The notes under the pieces are model-generated. The model searched no databases. It saw nothing but the letters and a program-made list of their open reading frames with translations, and was not told the origin of the DNA. Below are positions 8,019-18,520 of a stretch of 38,851 nt of DNA, one piece after another. Location: positions 1 through 38,851 of the forward strand of contig BJUU01000027.1 in the NCBI GenBank assembly GCA_007988785.1, read 5' to 3'. Source of the stretch: Agrococcus baldri (GTDB taxonomy: Bacteria > Actinomycetota > Actinomycetes > Actinomycetales > Microbacteriaceae). How positions within the stretch are numbered: the stretch's first letter is position 1; each line of letters begins with the position of its first letter. Made by a program: the position numbers and the translations under genes.

Positions 8019-8802
8019 GCCGCGCGGCGACGGCCGCCGGCAGGTGCTCTGCGACGTCGAGCGCGGTGATGGGTCGCGCGTCGGCGGCGGCGAGCGCGGC
8101 CGCCTCGCCGTGCAGCTCGACGCCTTCGGCGGCCATCGAGGCGAGCGAGTCGCCGGCGGCCGCGAAGGCGGCGCTGCCGGCCACGAGCGCGCCGAGCACG
8201 CCGGCGAGCACATCGCCCGTCCCCGCCGTCGCGAGCCGGTGCGTGCGCGCCGCGATCGTGGTGCAGGCGCCGTCCGGCGTCACCACGTGCGTCGGCGCCC
8301 CCTTCGCGACCACGACGGCGTCGAGCTCGGCCGCCACGCGAGCGGCTGCGGCAGCCCGGTCGAGGGGCTTCTCGCGCGCCCCCTGGAGGCGCGCGAGCTC
8401 GCCGTCGTGCGGCGTGATGATCGTCGGGCCGGCGTGGCCGCGCACCAGGTCGAGCGCCCCGGCGTCCACGATGCAGGGCGCGCCGCTGCCGAGCGCCTCG
8501 AGCAGCAGCGCGCGCAGTGCCGGGTCGCGCTCGCGCGCATCCTGCCCGGAGCCCAGCAGCCAGGCGTCGACGCTGCCGGAGGTCTCGTCCATCGCGTGGC
8601 ACACCGTTTCGGGCCTCCTGGCGAGCACGAGGTCCTGCACGCGCCGCGGGGCCCACAGCCGCACGTAGCCGATGCCCGTGCGCCACGCGGTCTCGACGCC
8701 CAGCACCGCGGCCCCGGGGTAGCGCACCGAGCCGGTCACGACGCCGAGCACGCCCATCGAGCGCTTGTCGTCGTCAGCACCGGGACTGCGCAGCCACGTC
8801 AT
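8008..8802 (-). CDS. nnrD: ADP-dependent (S)-NAD(P)H-hydrate dehydratase
   Basis: A 264-residue carbohydrate-kinase-like (ribokinase superfamily) domain that repairs damaged, hydrated NAD(P)H by ATP/ADP-dependent dehydration. The hallmark TAGTGDVLAGVL motif near residue 205 is the phosphate-binding/catalytic site. VVVAKGAPT and an earlier TIITPHDGE segment are also typical. In E. coli this domain is fused to the NnrE epimerase; here it stands alone, and no epimerase domain is encoded in the window. Its ATG overlaps the stop of the upstream 128-residue gene by 4 bp (ATGA), so the two are coupled. The 3' end overlaps the convergent methyltransferase gene by 11 bp, an unusual tail-to-tail overlap. 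Confidence 0.9.
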   Translation of the reverse strand: MTWLRSPGADDDKRSMGVLGVVTGSVRYPGAAVLGVETAWRTGIGYVRLWAPRRVQDLVLARRPETVCHAMDETSGSVDAWLLGSGQDARERDPALRALLLEALGSGAPCIVDAGALDLVRGHAGPTIITPHDGELARLQGAREKPLDRAAAAARVAAELDAVVVAKGAPTHVVTPDGACTTIAARTHRLATAGTGDVLAGVLGALVAGSAAFAAAGDSLASMAAEGVELHGEAAALAAADARPITALDVAEHLPAAVAARLSR

Positions 8803-9185
8803 GCCGCCAATGTACGCGGTTCGAGCACGTCGACGCCGTCGAGGTGCGCGAGCAGCACGCCCCGCAGCGGCACCGGGATGCCGCCGGCGGCGCGCACGAT
8901 GGCGTCGTGCCAGGCCCAGTCGTCGGGGCTCGGCCGCGGTCCTGCCGGTCGCTCGATCACGAACACCACCTCCTGGTCGACGTCGAGCACGTGGCCGAGG
9001 ATGCCCCGCAGCGCCAGCACGGCGTAGGCGTCGGGCGAGACGGGGGTCCCGTCGATCTGCTGCAGGTCGCGGCGCAGCGTGCCGTCGGGGTCGATGAGGA
9101 AGATCCAGAGTCGTGGCACGATGCCGTGCTGCACGAGCGCGGCGACCTCGTCGAGCGTGTCATCACGCGGTGTGTTGTCGTCCAT
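8799..9185 (-). CDS. hypothetical protein, 128 residues, in dxs-nnrD operon
   Basis: I do not recognise this protein. It is soluble and acidic, with no signal peptide, membrane segment or cysteine. A compact stretch of hydrophobic beta-like segments (PRLWIFLIDPDG, EVVFVIERP, GVLLAHLDGVDVL) suggests one small alpha/beta domain. It lies 65 bp downstream of dxs and its stop overlaps the nnrD ATG by 4 bp, so it is very likely translated. The ATG at 9185 has no clear ribosome-binding site. The frame stays open upstream into dxs, but only as an out-of-frame shadow. The context gives no firm function. Confidence 0.7.
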   Translation of the reverse strand: MDDNTPRDDTLDEVAALVQHGIVPRLWIFLIDPDGTLRRDLQQIDGTPVSPDAYAVLALRGILGHVLDVDQEVVFVIERPAGPRPSPDDWAWHDAIVRAAGGIPVPLRGVLLAHLDGVDVLEPRTLAA

Positions 9186-9250
9186 GCCGGGCAGGGAACC
9201 GCATCCGTCCGCCTCCGCGTCAGCGCCCGGACCGGCGCTGTGGAGAACCG

Positions 9251-11218
9251 TCAGTCGTTCGAGAGGCGGTGCGCGCGCTCCTGCACCTCGCCCAGCCCCA
9301 GCGCGCGCTCGCCGGGGAGCGAGCGGGCGATGGGCAGCCGGCCGGTGCCGAGCACCTGCTGCACGATGTTGCGCGCGATCGTCTGCGCCGAGAGCCCGAC
9401 GTCCTCGAGGATCTCGCCGCGCTCCGCGTGGTCGATGAACGCATCCGGCAGGCCGAGCTCGTCGACGGCGGTGTCGACGCCCGCGGCGCGCAGCTCCTGC
9501 CGCACGCGCGTGCCGATCCCGCCGACGCGCACCCCGTCCTCGAGCGTGATGACGATGCGGTGCGCTCGCGCGAGCTCGACGACCGAGGCCGGCACCGGCA
9601 CCACCCAGCGCGGGTCGACGACGGTGACGCCGATGCCCTGCGCCTGCACCCGCTGCGCGACATCCATCGCAAGATGCGCGAAGGAGCCGATCGCGATGAT
9701 GAGCACGTCGCGATGCGGCGCCTCGAGCAGCACGTCGACGCCGTCCTCGGTGCGCCGCACGGCGTCGAGCCGGTCGGGCACCGAGCCCTTCGGGTAGCGG
9801 ATGACCGTGGGCGCGTCGTCGACCGCCACGGCCTCGCGCAGCTGCTCCTCGAGGCGCGCGGCATCGCGCGGCGCGGCGAGGCGGATGCCGGGCACGAACT
9901 GCAGCAGCGCGAGATCCCACATGCCGTGGTGGCTGGGGCCGTCGGGGCCCGTCACGCCGGCGCGGTCGAGCACGAACGTGACGCCGGCCCGGTGCAGCGC
10001 GACGTCCATGAGCACCTGGTCGAAGGCGCGGTTCATGAAGGTGGCGTAGATGGCGACCACGGGGTGCAGGCCGCCGAAGGCGAGGCCGGCGGCGGTGGTG
10101 ACGGCGTGCTGCTCGGCGATGCCGACGTCGAGCACCCGGGTGGCGTCGTAGGCGGCGAGCCGGTCGAGCCCGGTCGGCCGCAGCATGGCGGCGGTGATGC
10201 CGACGATGCGCTCGTCCTCGCGCGCGATCGCGACGAGCTCGTCGGCGAACACGGAGGTCCAGGAGGGCCGGCCGGCGCTCGCGATCGCCTCGCCGGTCTC
10301 CGGGTCGATCTGGCCGACGGCGTGGAACCGGTCGGCCTCGTCGTTGATGGCCGGATCGAAGCCCTGGCCCTTCTGCGTGATGACGTGCACGATGACGGGC
10401 GAGCCGTAGTCGCGCGCCTGCGTCAGCGCCTCCTCGAGCGCCGCCACGTCGTGCCCGTCGATGGGGCCGAGGTACTTGATGTCGAGGTTGGAGTAGAGCG
10501 CCTCGTTGTTCACGAACCGGGAGAGGAAGCCGTGCGTGGCGCCGCGCACGCCGCGGTAGATCGCGCGGCCCGGGTGGCCGAGCCTCGAGAAGGCGCGCTC
10601 GGAGCTGCCGCGCAGCGTGCGGTAGGAGCGCTGCGTGCGCACCCCGTTGAGGAAGCGCGCCATGCCGCCGATGGTGGGCGCGTAGGAGCGCCCGTTGTCG
10701 TTCACGACGATCACGAGCCGGCGCCGGTTGTCGTCGGAGATGTTGTTGAGCGCCTCCCACGTCATGCCGCCGGTGAGCGCGCCGTCGCCGACGACGGCGA
10801 CGACCGCGCGGTCGCGCTGGCCGGTGATGTCGAAGGCGCGGCTGATGCCGTCCGCCCAGGACAGGGAGGAGGATGCGTGGCTCGACTCGACGATGTCGTG
10901 CTCGCTCTCGGCGCGCTGGGGGTAGCCGGCCAGGCCGCCCTTCTGCCGCAGGCGCGAGAAGTCCTGCCTGCCGGTGAGCAGCTTGTGCACGTAGGACTGG
11001 TGGCCGGTGTCGAACACGAAGGCGTCGCGCGGCGAGTGGAACACCCGGTGCATCGCCACGGTCAGCTCGACGACGCCCAGGTTGGGGCCGAGGTGGCCGC
11101 CCGTGCGGGCGACCTCGCGGATGAGGAAGGCCCGGATCTCGGCGGCGAGCTCGGTCAGCTCGGCCTTCGAGAGCCGGTCGAGGTCCCGCGGGCCCGTGAT
11201 CTGCTCGAGGATCGCCAT
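9251..11218 (-). CDS. dxs: 1-deoxy-D-xylulose-5-phosphate synthase
   Basis: A 655-residue thiamin-diphosphate enzyme that condenses pyruvate and glyceraldehyde-3-phosphate to DXP, the entry step of the MEP isoprenoid pathway. The sequence shows the N-terminal VFDTGHQSYVHKLLTG segment with its conserved His and the ThDP/Mg motif GDGALTGG...NN. It also has the transketolase-like pyrimidine domain with DRAGVTGPDGPSHHG and the C-terminal domain with VIRYPKGSVP. Length is normal. The ATG at 11218 is preceded by GGAGGG with a 3-nt spacer. The same frame is open almost 2 kb further upstream, antiphase to acnA; this is an artefact of high GC. The gene follows acnA after a terminator hairpin and probably has its own promoter. 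Confidence 0.95.
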   Translation of the reverse strand: MAILEQITGPRDLDRLSKAELTELAAEIRAFLIREVARTGGHLGPNLGVVELTVAMHRVFHSPRDAFVFDTGHQSYVHKLLTGRQDFSRLRQKGGLAGYPQRAESEHDIVESSHASSSLSWADGISRAFDITGQRDRAVVAVVGDGALTGGMTWEALNNISDDNRRRLVIVVNDNGRSYAPTIGGMARFLNGVRTQRSYRTLRGSSERAFSRLGHPGRAIYRGVRGATHGFLSRFVNNEALYSNLDIKYLGPIDGHDVAALEEALTQARDYGSPVIVHVITQKGQGFDPAINDEADRFHAVGQIDPETGEAIASAGRPSWTSVFADELVAIAREDERIVGITAAMLRPTGLDRLAAYDATRVLDVGIAEQHAVTTAAGLAFGGLHPVVAIYATFMNRAFDQVLMDVALHRAGVTFVLDRAGVTGPDGPSHHGMWDLALLQFVPGIRLAAPRDAARLEEQLREAVAVDDAPTVIRYPKGSVPDRLDAVRRTEDGVDVLLEAPHRDVLIIAIGSFAHLAMDVAQRVQAQGIGVTVVDPRWVVPVPASVVELARAHRIVITLEDGVRVGGIGTRVRQELRAAGVDTAVDELGLPDAFIDHAERGEILEDVGLSAQTIARNIVQQVLGTGRLPIARSLPGERALGLGEVQERAHRLSND

Positions 11219-11227
11219 GATCCCTCC

Positions 11228-11233
11228 ATCGTA
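11228..11233 (-). promoter_or_regulatory. putative -10 element of dxs
   Basis: TACGAT on the minus strand lies 9 nt upstream of the dxs ATG, with the ribosome-binding GGAGGG directly after it. A start site 6-7 nt downstream would leave a leader of only a few bases, so the ribosome-binding site would be cut. Either the TSS is further upstream or the message is nearly leaderless. Confidence 0.35.
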
Positions 11234-11259
11234 GTCCCGCGCGCGCCCCGCGACGCGGA

Positions 11260-11292
11260 ACGGCCCCGCCCTCGCATGGAGGACGGGGCCGT
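11260..11292 (-). terminator. hairpin terminator after acnA
   Basis: Two 14-nt arms (11260-11273 and 11279-11292) pair with one mismatch around a 5-nt loop, 15 nt beyond the acnA stop. No U-tract follows on the minus strand, so it is an I-shaped GC hairpin. It separates acnA from dxs. Confidence 0.7.
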
Positions 11293-11307
11293 CGCGGCCG
11301 GGCTGGA

Positions 11308-14124
<2,817 letters not shown>

Positions 14125-14168
14125 GGTGACTCCTTAGGGGTCTCACGGGATGCGCTGGCTGCGCCTCG

Positions 14169-14174
14169 AGTGTA
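14169..14174 (-). promoter_or_regulatory. putative -10 element of acnA
   Basis: TACACT on the minus strand, 45 nt upstream of the acnA ATG, would give a leader of about 38 nt that keeps the AAGGAG ribosome-binding site. No convincing -35 is seen 16-18 bp upstream, which fits a promoter that depends on an activator. Confidence 0.45.
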
Positions 14175-14209
14175 TGCCTCGGTCCGTCCGCGTGGGCGGG
14201 TTCGAGGCG

Positions 14210-14233
14210 AGATATCTTGACGTCAAGATATCT
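14210..14233. promoter_or_regulatory. 24-bp perfect AT-rich palindrome, probable operator upstream of acnA
   Basis: A perfectly self-complementary 24-mer: AGATATCTTGAC and its exact reverse complement, without spacer. It is 15 A/T out of 24, in DNA that is otherwise strongly GC-rich. Its outer base overlaps the stop codon of the DUF3159 gene, and its near edge lies 36 bp upstream of the acnA -10 hexamer. Palindromes of this size and composition are typical sites for dimeric winged-helix regulators such as the MarR family. The regulator is not encoded nearby and cannot be named. Confidence 0.7.
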
Positions 14234-15051
14234 TATCGCGTCTCGGTCTCCCCCGCGCCCGCTGGCGTGTCGGCATCCGGCGACTCGAGCACCGCGCGCA
14301 CCATCAGCCAGGTCACCCACAGCGCCGCGAGGTAGAGCGGCACGCCCATCACGATCTTCGCCGCGGCGAGCAGCTCGACGGCTCCCGGCGTGCCCGCCTG
14401 CGCGGCGAAGTAGAGCGGCACCTGCACGGCGAGCCGCGCACCGATGACGATCAGCCACAGGATCGTGGCCCGCCAGGCGACCGCGCGCTTGGCGCGCTCG
14501 GTGCGCCAGGCGTAGGGCGTCGCGGTGAGCGCACCGGCGATGACGCCGACGAGCGGCTTGCGCAGCAGCATGCTGATCAGCAGCACCAGCACCACGACCG
14601 TGTTGACGGTGAAGCCCCAGAGGAAGTTGTCCTCCCCCTGCCCGGTCAGCAGCGCGACCGCGGCGGAGATCCCCACGCCGATGAGCCCCGCGAAGGCGAG
14701 CACGGGCTGGCCCTTCTGCAGCACCCGCCACGCGACGAAGCCGATCGACACCGCGAGCGGCACGAGCACGGAGACCCAGACCGACTTCGTGGTGGCGTAG
14801 AGCACCAGGAAGAGGATGCCCGGCAGCAGCGACTCCACGAGGCCGCGGGCGCCGCCCATGGCGTCCAGCAGCGCGCGCGGGCTCGGCCTCGCGGCAGGGT
14901 CGAGGTGGCCGAGCTTCGAGCCCCGGATGGCGGCGCCGACCTGGTCGGCGAAGGCCGGCTCCTGCTGCGCCGGGTCGCGCGGCGCCCGGTCCCGAGGCTC
15001 CGGATCCCGAGGCTCCGGGGATGCCGGATCCCGTGGCTCGCCGGCGGCCAT
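14233..15051 (-). CDS. DUF3159 family integral membrane protein
   Basis: A 272-residue polytopic membrane protein of the actinobacterial DUF3159 family, function unknown. The first 60 residues are hydrophilic and rich in Pro-Arg-Asp repeats. After a conserved segment (LLDAMGGARGLVESLLPG), five or six membrane spans follow, for example ILFLVLYATT, PVLAFAGLIGVGIS, TVVVLVLLISMLL, ATILWLIVIGARL and VPLYLAALWVTWLM. The ATG at 15051 overlaps the DUF3710 stop by one base (TGATG), which decides the start over an upstream Met in the same frame. It lies between DUF3710 and acnA, a widely conserved actinobacterial order. Confidence 0.88.
   Translation of the reverse strand: MAAGEPRDPASPEPRDPEPRDRAPRDPAQQEPAFADQVGAAIRGSKLGHLDPAARPSPRALLDAMGGARGLVESLLPGILFLVLYATTKSVWVSVLVPLAVSIGFVAWRVLQKGQPVLAFAGLIGVGISAAVALLTGQGEDNFLWGFTVNTVVVLVLLISMLLRKPLVGVIAGALTATPYAWRTERAKRAVAWRATILWLIVIGARLAVQVPLYFAAQAGTPGAVELLAAAKIVMGVPLYLAALWVTWLMVRAVLESPDADTPAGAGETETR
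14991..15044. repeat. 15-bp minisatellite inside the DUF3159 gene
   Basis: CCCGAGGCTCCGGAT (14991-15005) is followed directly by a copy differing in its last two bases (15006-15020). After 9 bp comes a diverged third copy (15030-15044). It encodes the repeating Pro-Arg-Asp-Pro-Glu part of the hydrophilic N-terminal tail. Confidence 0.75.
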
Positions 15052-15647
15052 CAGGCCGACTTCGGCGCGCGCAGCGCGATGAGCTCGCGCGGCGGCATCG
15101 GCTCCACGCCCCGGCACACGACCGTCGAGCGGAAGAGCTCGATCGCGGCTGCGGCCTTCGCGTCGTCGACCGCCGCCTGACCGCCGATGAGGCCCTGCAG
15201 CATCCAGCGCGGACCGTCGACGCCGATGATGCGCACGGCGCGCGGCGCGCCGTCGGGCCCCGACTGCAGGCGGGCCCGCAGCTCCGGGCCGAGCAGCCCA
15301 TCGGCCTCGTCGACCGTGGCGCCCTGGCGCTCGAGCTGCGCGCGCAGCACCTCGCGCACCGGCGCCCAGATGCCCTCGCTGCGAGGAGCCGCGAAGGGCT
15401 GCAGCTGCACGGTCGAGCCCTCATGCTCGAGCGTGACCGCGACGATGCGCTTGGTCTTCTCCTCCACCTCGAGCCGCATCTGCATGCCGGCGCGCGGCAC
15501 GATCCGCAGGCCGCCGAGGTCGACGTAGGGGCGCACGGGCGCCTCGGACTCGTCGAGCGGCCCGAGCTCGGCGCGATCGTCGGGCGCGCTCTTCTCGATC
15601 AGCTCCTCGTCGTCGGGCAGCTGCTGGTCGTCGGTGGTGTCGGTCAT
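15051..15647 (-). CDS. DUF3710 family protein
   Basis: A 198-residue soluble actinobacterial protein of the DUF3710 family; role unknown. After an acidic N-terminus comes the family core. It begins near [15 protein letters not shown], continues with [10 protein letters not shown] and WAPVREVLR, and ends with [14 protein letters not shown]. The conserved tail contains FRSTVVCRG and MPPRELIAL. The start ATG overlaps the dut stop by 4 bp (ATGA), and a GGAGGGG ribosome-binding site lies 8 nt upstream inside dut. Its stop overlaps the DUF3159 start by one base. The gene is thus the middle of a tightly coupled dut-DUF3710-DUF3159 transcript. Confidence 0.9.
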   Translation of the reverse strand: MTDTTDDQQLPDDEELIEKSAPDDRAELGPLDESEAPVRPYVDLGGLRIVPRAGMQMRLEVEEKTKRIVAVTLEHEGSTVQLQPFAAPRSEGIWAPVREVLRAQLERQGATVDEADGLLGPELRARLQSGPDGAPRAVRIIGVDGPRWMLQGLIGGQAAVDDAKAAAAIELFRSTVVCRGVEPMPPRELIALRAPKSA

Positions 15648-16096
15648 GGTGCGATCCCCTCCGGCGCAGCGCCGTGGCCGGTGGATCCGTGCCCGCGCTC
15701 GCCTCGATCCGATCCCGGCAGGCGCTCGACCTCGATGAAGCGCACGCGCTCGACGCGCTGCACGACCAGCTGCGCGATGCGGTCGCCCACCTCGATGCGG
15801 TGCGGCTCGCTGCCGGTGTTGAGCAGGTTGACCTTGATCTCGCCGCGATAGCCGGCGTCGACCGTGCCCGGCGCGTTCACGATCGTGATGCCGTGCTTGG
15901 CCGCGAGGCCGCTGCGCGGATGCACGAAGGCGGCGAAGCCCTCCGGCAGCGCGATCGCGACACCCGTGCCGACCAGCGCTCGCTGCCCCGGCTCGAGCGT
16001 CACCGCCGCTGCGGCATGCACGTCGGCACCGGCGTCTCCCGGGTGCGCGTATGCGGGCACCGGCGATCCGGTGATGAGGACTTCGACCTGCTCCAT
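15644..16096 (-). CDS. dut: dUTP diphosphatase
   Basis: A 150-residue trimeric dUTPase that hydrolyses dUTP to dUMP, keeping uracil out of DNA and feeding dTMP synthesis. All family motifs are visible: [10 protein letters not shown] (motif 1), [11 protein letters not shown] (motif 2), [14 protein letters not shown] (motif 3, with the uracil-binding hairpin), RIAQLVVQ (motif 4), and a C-terminal Gly-rich RGHGSTGH (motif 5, the phosphate-covering arm). Length is normal. The ATG at 16096 has no ribosome-binding site; a TAGCCT -10 hexamer 8 nt upstream suggests a nearly leaderless message. It heads the dut-DUF3710-DUF3159 operon and diverges from the DUF3093 gene. Confidence 0.96.
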   Translation of the reverse strand: MEQVEVLITGSPVPAYAHPGDAGADVHAAAAVTLEPGQRALVGTGVAIALPEGFAAFVHPRSGLAAKHGITIVNAPGTVDAGYRGEIKVNLLNTGSEPHRIEVGDRIAQLVVQRVERVRFIEVERLPGSDRGERGHGSTGHGAAPEGIAP

Positions 16097-16104
16097 CGCA
16101 GTCG

Positions 16105-16110
16105 AGGCTA
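16105..16110 (-). promoter_or_regulatory. putative -10 element of dut (near-leaderless)
   Basis: TAGCCT on the minus strand, 8 nt before the dut ATG, with no Shine-Dalgarno sequence between. The predicted transcript would begin one or two bases before the start codon. Confidence 0.45.
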
Positions 16111-16153
16111 GCCGAGCGCCGGCCGAGCGGCGAACCGGGGCCCGCCGAGGCGC

Positions 16154-16159
16154 GATGAT
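16154..16159 (+). promoter_or_regulatory. putative -10 element of DUF3093 gene
   Basis: GATGAT (four of six consensus positions) lies exactly 6 nt before the ATG at 16166. The GGAGG between them is only one base from the ATG and so is probably not used as a ribosome-binding site. A leaderless message is inferred. Confidence 0.3.
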
Positions 16160-16165
16160 GGAGGC

Positions 16166-16621
16166 ATGGAATCCGTCCCCTCGCACCGCGAGCGGCTCGT
16201 GCCGCCGTGGTGGATGCTCGCCGTCCTGCTGCTGATCGTGCCCGCCGCGCTGCTGGTGTTCCTGCCGGTGAGCATCGAGGTCGGCATCGCCGTCGCCGTG
16301 GTGCTGTACGCAGGCATCGTGCTGGCGCTGTGGCTGGGCGCGCCCGTCGTCGAGCTGCACGAGGGGCAGCTGCGGGCCGGCAGGGCACGCATCGGCGTCG
16401 ACGACCTGGGCACGGCGGATGCGGTGGTCGGCGATGCCGCGAGGGCCGCGATGCGGAGCGGCTGGGACCCGGCCGACCACCACGTGATCTCGCCGTGGAT
16501 GAGGTCGCTCGTGCGCGTCGCGGTGACGGACGAGGACGACCCGACGCCCGCGTGGGTCATCAGCACGCGTCGGCCGGAGCGGCTCGCCGCAGCGATCGCG
16601 GCGGCGCAGACCCGCGGCTAG
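16166..16621 (+). CDS. DUF3093 family membrane protein
   Basis: A 151-residue protein of the actinobacterial DUF3093 family; function unknown. It starts with the family-typical [10 protein letters not shown], followed by two membrane spans ([18 protein letters not shown] and [19 protein letters not shown]). A cytoplasmic beta-rich domain follows, with [16 protein letters not shown] and a C-terminal [16 protein letters not shown]. It resembles small PH-domain-like membrane proteins. It diverges from dut across 69 bp and converges with the DUF4193 gene, leaving one base between the stop codons. DUF3093, dut and DUF4193 genes are neighbours in many actinobacteria. Confidence 0.88.
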   Translation: MESVPSHRERLVPPWWMLAVLLLIVPAALLVFLPVSIEVGIAVAVVLYAGIVLALWLGAPVVELHEGQLRAGRARIGVDDLGTADAVVGDAARAAMRSGWDPADHHVISPWMRSLVRVAVTDEDDPTPAWVISTRRPERLAAAIAAAQTRG

Positions 16622-16622
16622 C

Positions 16623-16910
16623 TCAGGAGGCGCACTCCGCGCAGATGGGGCCGAGCTTCGTCTCGTGGTCGAACTGCAGGCGGTCCTTGACGAGGAAGCA
16701 GTTGACGCACGTGAACTCGTGCTCCTGCGGGGGCAGCACGACGACGTCGAGCTCGACGTCGGCGAGGTCGGCGGCGGAGAGGTCGAAGCTGCCGGGGTTG
16801 TCGGCGTCGTCGTCGGTCGCGACGCTCTTCGACGGCACTCGCTCCTTGAGCGCCTCGATCGACTCGTTCTCGTCGTCGGTCTTGCGCGGGGCGTCGTAAT
16901 CGGTGGCCAT
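16623..16910 (-). CDS. DUF4193 family zinc-ribbon protein
   Basis: A 95-residue acidic protein of the DUF4193 family. The N-terminal two thirds is disordered and rich in Asp/Glu. The C-terminal 30 residues form a likely zinc ribbon with two CxxC pairs: Cys68/Cys71 in CVNC and Cys90/Cys93 in CAEC. Role unknown; members are small, conserved and probably abundant. The frame is open further upstream, but the ATG at 16910, with AAGGA about 8 nt before it, begins the family-typical [10 protein letters not shown] sequence. A SigA-like promoter with a 17-bp spacer lies 45-70 bp upstream. It shares a 232-bp divergent regulatory region with sepH. Confidence 0.92.
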   Translation of the reverse strand: MATDYDAPRKTDDENESIEALKERVPSKSVATDDDADNPGSFDLSAADLADVELDVVVLPPQEHEFTCVNCFLVKDRLQFDHETKLGPICAECAS

Positions 16911-16953
16911 CTGGCATTCCTTGCTGGGGGGTAGGTGAGCGGCGTCGGCGCAC

Positions 16954-16982
16954 ATTCTGCACGAAACAGACAGCAGAGGCAA
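16954..16982 (-). promoter_or_regulatory. putative SigA promoter of DUF4193 gene
   Basis: On the minus strand TTGCCT (complement of 16977-16982) is followed by a 17-bp spacer and CAGAAT (16954-16959). Each hexamer matches four of six consensus bases. The predicted leader is about 37 nt. Confidence 0.4.
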
Positions 16983-17004
16983 ATCTGATATCTGGGAGGC
17001 GACT

Positions 17005-17040
17005 GCACCCCGACGAGATCGGGAGCACCCCGAGGGGTGC
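17005..17040. promoter_or_regulatory. direct repeat and palindrome in DUF4193/sepH divergent region
   Basis: GCACCCCGA occurs at 17005-17013 and again at 17025-17033, exactly 20 bp (two helical turns) apart. The second copy is the left half of a perfect 16-bp inverted repeat, GCACCCC-GA-GGGGTGC (17025-17040). Same-face spacing suggests a regulator or dimer binding twice. A hairpin in the sepH leader is the alternative. Confidence 0.4.
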
Positions 17041-17142
17041 ACCGCGTGGAACGCGCGGCGCGCCCGCCCCATTCCCGGGCTGCCGACGGTCTGCGTGGGA
17101 TGCTGACGCAATCCGAGATCAGGCCAGGAAGGACCGACGAAC

Positions 17143-18366
17143 ATGCAGCAGCTGAGCGTCATCGGCGTCGAGGACGACGTGCTCATCCTCGAGTCGGAGT
17201 CCGGCGAGCGCTTCCGCGTGCCCGTCGCGGCCCTGCCGGAGCACCGCAAGCCGGCAGCGGCCATCCCCCACCGGGAGCGCAAGGCGCGTCCGCGCGACAT
17301 CCAGGCGCTGATCCGCGGCGGGATGACCGCCGAGGAGGTCGCGTCGTCGACCGGCGAGGAGCTCGCCTACATCGAGCGCTTCGAGGGGCCGGTCGTGGCC
17401 GAGCGCGAGCACGTGCTCGACTCCGCCCTCTCGATCCCGGTCGCCTCCGGCGACATCGACCCGCTCGCGGGCGAGACGACCTTCGGCGCCGCGATCGACG
17501 AGCGCCTGAGCGACCTGCGCGCATCCGACCGGTCCTGGGCCGCGTGGAAGGACGCCGAGGGCGGCGCCTGGACGGTGCGGCTGCGCTTCACGACCGAGGC
17601 GATCCAGCACGAGGCGACCTGGGGCTACGAGCCCAAGAAGGCCACGCTCACGCCGCGCGGCAAGGAGGCGACCTCGCTGAGCCAGACGGGCGACGCGTCG
17701 AGCGTGCTCGTGCCGCGGCTGCGCGCGATCGACCGCCAGCAGCGCCCCGCGACGCCGGATGCCGCGGCGACCGAGCCCGCCTCCGCCCCCGCGCCGACGC
17801 TCGACGAGGGCGCCCCGCCGATCTCGCAGCGCGCCGCGCAGCACGACACCGGCCGCTTCGACTCCGACGCCTTCCGCATCCAGCGCGGCACGACCCGCTC
17901 CGCGCCGGCGCCCGTGGAGCCGGGCGTCGGCCTCGAGGACGCCGTGGCGTCCTCGGCCGCGACCGAGACGGCGGAGGCCGGCCGCACGCAGGAGCCGACC
18001 AAGGCCGACAACCCCTGGCTGCGCCGGCGCGGCGGCGAGGTGGGCAGCCAGCCCGAGAACGTGCAGCACGCGGCGATCAACCGTCCCGCGGCATCCTCGC
18101 AGCCCAACCACACGGCAGAGCTGCTCGACGCGCTGCGCCGTCGCCGCAGCGAGCGCGAGGCGACGCTGCGCACCGCCGAGAGCGAGCCGAGCCTGTTCGA
18201 GGTCGAGCCCGAGCAGGCGGCACCCGCTCCCTCGGCGCCGGCGGCGGAGGACGAGCGCCCGCAGCGGGCCACGGGCACGGGGCCGGTGGCCGGCCGCAAG
18301 CGCGGCAGCCGCGCCGCGATGCCGAGCTGGGACGAGATCGTCTTCGGCTCGCGCACCGACGACTAG
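17143..18366 (+). CDS. sepH: septation protein SepH
   Basis: A 407-residue actinobacterial cell-division protein. SepH (family DUF3071) binds FtsZ and stimulates Z-ring assembly. The conserved N-terminal part covers about residues 1-165. It starts [12 protein letters not shown], contains a helix-turn-helix-like segment near 49-92 ([14 protein letters not shown]...[13 protein letters not shown]), and ends around WTVRLRF and WGYEPKK. The rest is a Pro/Ala/Glu-rich disordered linker with a short C-terminal motif ([15 protein letters not shown]) that is conserved in homologues. ATG at 17143 with AGGAAGG about 10 nt upstream. It stands alone between a divergent promoter region and a strong hairpin. 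Confidence 0.93.
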   Translation: MQQLSVIGVEDDVLILESESGERFRVPVAALPEHRKPAAAIPHRERKARPRDIQALIRGGMTAEEVASSTGEELAYIERFEGPVVAEREHVLDSALSIPVASGDIDPLAGETTFGAAIDERLSDLRASDRSWAAWKDAEGGAWTVRLRFTTEAIQHEATWGYEPKKATLTPRGKEATSLSQTGDASSVLVPRLRAIDRQQRPATPDAAATEPASAPAPTLDEGAPPISQRAAQHDTGRFDSDAFRIQRGTTRSAPAPVEPGVGLEDAVASSAATETAEAGRTQEPTKADNPWLRRRGGEVGSQPENVQHAAINRPAASSQPNHTAELLDALRRRRSEREATLRTAESEPSLFEVEPEQAAPAPSAPAAEDERPQRATGTGPVAGRKRGSRAAMPSWDEIVFGSRTDD

Positions 18367-18384
18367 CACCGCATCCGCACAGCA

Positions 18385-18417
18385 CCGGGAGGGCGTCCAG
18401 CGAGGGCGCCCTCCCGG
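18385..18417 (+). terminator. hairpin terminator after sepH
   Basis: Perfect 11-bp stem (18385-18395 with 18407-18417) and 11-nt loop, 19 nt after the sepH stop. Only CTT follows; no real U-tract. Confidence 0.75.
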
Positions 18418-18471
18418 CTTGCGTGCCGCGCCACGCCGGTGGAGATCCAGCACCACCTGAACGGCTCGTCA

Positions 18472-18480
18472 TGTTAGGTT
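18472..18480 (+). promoter_or_regulatory. putative extended -10 promoter of MHS symporter gene
   Basis: TGTTAGGTT fits the extended -10 pattern TGn-TAnnnT. It would start transcription near 18487, leaving a short leader that includes the AGGAGG at 18510-18515. Confidence 0.4.
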
Positions 18481-18520
18481 CCTCGGTGGCACAGTCCCGT
18501 GCACCTACGAGGAGGTAGGC

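Noticed and set aside
9163-9204. 13-codon reading frame with GGAGG 7 nt upstream, overlapping the start of the 128-residue gene
   Set aside because: It could be a leader peptide, but one short frame with a chance GGAGG is weak evidence in G-rich DNA. It shows no attenuator-like run of a single amino-acid codon.
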